Assembly: GCA_947643945.1 (NCBI GenBank)
Contig: CANRXN010000060.1
Span: 1 to 6,542, forward strand
Direction: 5' to 3'
DNA from: an uncultured Clostridium sp.
GTDB lineage: Bacteria > Bacillota > Clostridia > TANB77 > CAG-508
DNA length: 6,542 bases
Shown here: positions 5,696 to 6,542 of the stretch, one piece after another
Numbering within the stretch: the first letter of the stretch is position 1
Layout: every line of letters begins with the position of its first letter
Program-made: the position numbers and the translations under genes
Notes under the pieces: generated by a model
Databases searched by the model: none
What the model was told of the DNA's origin: nothing
The model's input: only the letters and a program-made list of their open reading frames with translations

Positions 5696-5980
5696 ATGAA
5701 CCAATACGAAAGTATTATCATTGTTAATCCTAATTTAGACGAAGAAGCGCTAAAAGCTTTAGAAGAAAAATTCACAGGACTAATCAATGAAAATGGAAAA
5801 GTAGAATCAGTAGAGCACATGGGCAAAAAGAAACTTGCTTATGAAATCAAAAAGCAAACAGAAGGAACTTACATACTATTCAATTTTGAAGCAAAACCAG
5901 ATTCTATCCAAGAACTTGAAAGAGTTTACAGAATTACTGACGATATCATGAAATTTATCGTAGTAAGAAAAGAAGACTAA
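5696..5980 (+). CDS. rpsF: Small ribosomal subunit protein S6
   Basis: S6 binds 16S rRNA together with S18 in the platform of the 30S subunit. The 94 residues have the usual length and pattern: MNQYESIIIVNPNLDEE, then GKVESVEHMGKKKLAYEIKKQTEGTYILFNF (the conserved GKRKLAYPI-like strand) and a final helix and strand, ELERVYRITDDIMKFIVVR. The start is the ATG at 5696, six bases after GGGAGGTG (5682-5689); an in-frame GTG at 5687 lies inside that site and is unlikely to be used. It is the first gene of the conserved rpsF-ssb-rpsR operon. Confidence 0.96.
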   Translation: MNQYESIIIVNPNLDEEALKALEEKFTGLINENGKVESVEHMGKKKLAYEIKKQTEGTYILFNFEAKPDSIQELERVYRITDDIMKFIVVRKED

Positions 5981-6007
5981 GAATTGAAATTTTTAGCAAA
6001 AAACAAA

Positions 6008-6036
6008 TTAAATAAAGAAAAGGGGCCTTTATTTAA
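6008..6036 (+). other. Perfect 10-bp hairpin between rpsF and ssb
   Basis: TTAAATAAAG (6008-6017) pairs fully with CTTTATTTAA (6027-6036) around AAAAGGGGC. It ends 8 bases before the ssb ribosome binding site (AAAGGTGA). The stem is A-U rich with no U tract, so it is more plausible as an mRNA-stability or processing element than as a terminator. Confidence 0.45.
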
Positions 6037-6057
6037 AGTAAAGAAAGGTGATAAAAA

Positions 6058-6489
6058 ATGAACAAAGTAATATTAATGGGAAGGCTAACAAGAGACCCAG
6101 AAGTAAGATACACACAAACAAACAACACACTAGTTGCATCTTTTAGTCTAGCAGTCAACAGAAGATTTGTAAGGCAAGGAGAAGAAAGACAAGCAGACTT
6201 TATTAATATTGTTGCTTGGAGCAAACTAGGAGAATTTTGTAGCAAATACTTTAAGAAAGGTCAACAAGTAGGAGTAATTGGAAGAATTCAAACAAGAACA
6301 TGGGATGACGACCAAGGAACCAAACACTATGTAACAGAAGTAGTAGCAGAAGAAGCTTATTTTGCAGACAGCAAAAGAGAAGGTGATGCTACAAACAACA
6401 CAAACTTTGAAAACACATTTGGAGACACAGCACCAGGAAACATGGGATCAGACTTTGAAGTATCTTCTAGTGACGACTTACCATTCTAG
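6058..6489 (+). CDS. ssb: Single-stranded DNA-binding protein
   Basis: SSB coats single-stranded DNA during replication, repair and recombination and recruits partners through its C-terminal tip. The N-terminal OB fold (1 to about 105) shows MNKVILMGRLTRDPEVRYT, VASFSLAVNR, DFINIVAWSKLGEF (W54), YFKKGQQVGVIGRIQTRTW (W82) and YVTEVVAEE. A short asparagine- and acid-rich linker (about 106-135) leads to the DDLPF end, the classic acidic tip that binds SSB partners. At 143 residues it is of the short Bacillota type. AAAGGTGAT precedes the ATG. It lies between rpsF and rpsR, the standard position. Confidence 0.97.
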   Translation: MNKVILMGRLTRDPEVRYTQTNNTLVASFSLAVNRRFVRQGEERQADFINIVAWSKLGEFCSKYFKKGQQVGVIGRIQTRTWDDDQGTKHYVTEVVAEEAYFADSKREGDATNNTNFENTFGDTAPGNMGSDFEVSSSDDLPF

Positions 6490-6521
6490 GAACAAAAAAG
6501 AAGAGAGGGGGAAAAACAAGA

Positions 6522-6542
6522 ATGGCTGACAAAAAACCAAAT
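6522..6542 (+). CDS. rpsR: Small ribosomal subunit protein S18, first seven codons
   Basis: The window ends inside a gene starting ATG (MADKKPN), about 11 bases after a purine-rich AGAGGGGG site. A basic, short N-terminus and the invariant rpsF-ssb-rpsR order identify it as S18. The call rests mainly on position; the sequence itself is too short to prove it. Confidence 0.75.

Overview
The window comes from an AT-rich, low-GC Gram-positive chromosome, most likely a Clostridia-type member of the Bacillota. The A/T-ending codon bias, strong AGGAGG-type ribosome binding sites, SigA-like TTGACA/TATAAT promoters and protein similarities all point that way. All genes lie on the + strand. No tRNA, rRNA, CRISPR array or insertion sequence is visible.

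Layout: (1) 1-703 is the C-terminal third of a P-type cation-transporting ATPase whose reading frame is broken once near 137-140. A hairpin terminator overlaps its stop codon. (2) 827-2029 is an AAA_14/DUF4143 ATP-binding protein with its own promoter. (3) 2082-4185 is an isoprenoid operon, ispF-ispE-ispD. It encodes three successive steps of the MEP (non-mevalonate) pathway in the reverse of pathway order, from a promoter whose -35 box lies on the stop codon of the ATPase gene, and it ends in a clear hairpin terminator. (4) 4186-4519 is non-coding and holds that terminator and two tandem promoters. (5) 4520-5524 is an Rpn-family PD-(D/E)XK nuclease gene. (6) 5578 to the end is the conserved rpsF-ssb-rpsR operon (ribosomal protein S6, single-stranded DNA-binding protein, S18), with an extended -10 promoter and a structured leader; rpsR is cut off after seven codons.

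The point of greatest interest is inside the Rpn gene. A near-perfect Shine-Dalgarno sequence and an in-frame ATG (5330-5347) sit exactly where the variable C-terminal domain begins. This fits the gene-within-a-gene toxin-antitoxin arrangement described for E. coli Rpn proteins, in which the separately made C-terminal piece (RpnS) inhibits the full-length nuclease (RpnL). Here the full-length protein starts at TTG and the inner one at ATG. A second point is the IspF, which lacks several residues usually conserved at the substrate site yet sits beside ordinary IspE and IspD. The stable metabolic and ribosomal operons look like core chromosome; the ATPase and the Rpn gene look like accessory genes inserted between them.
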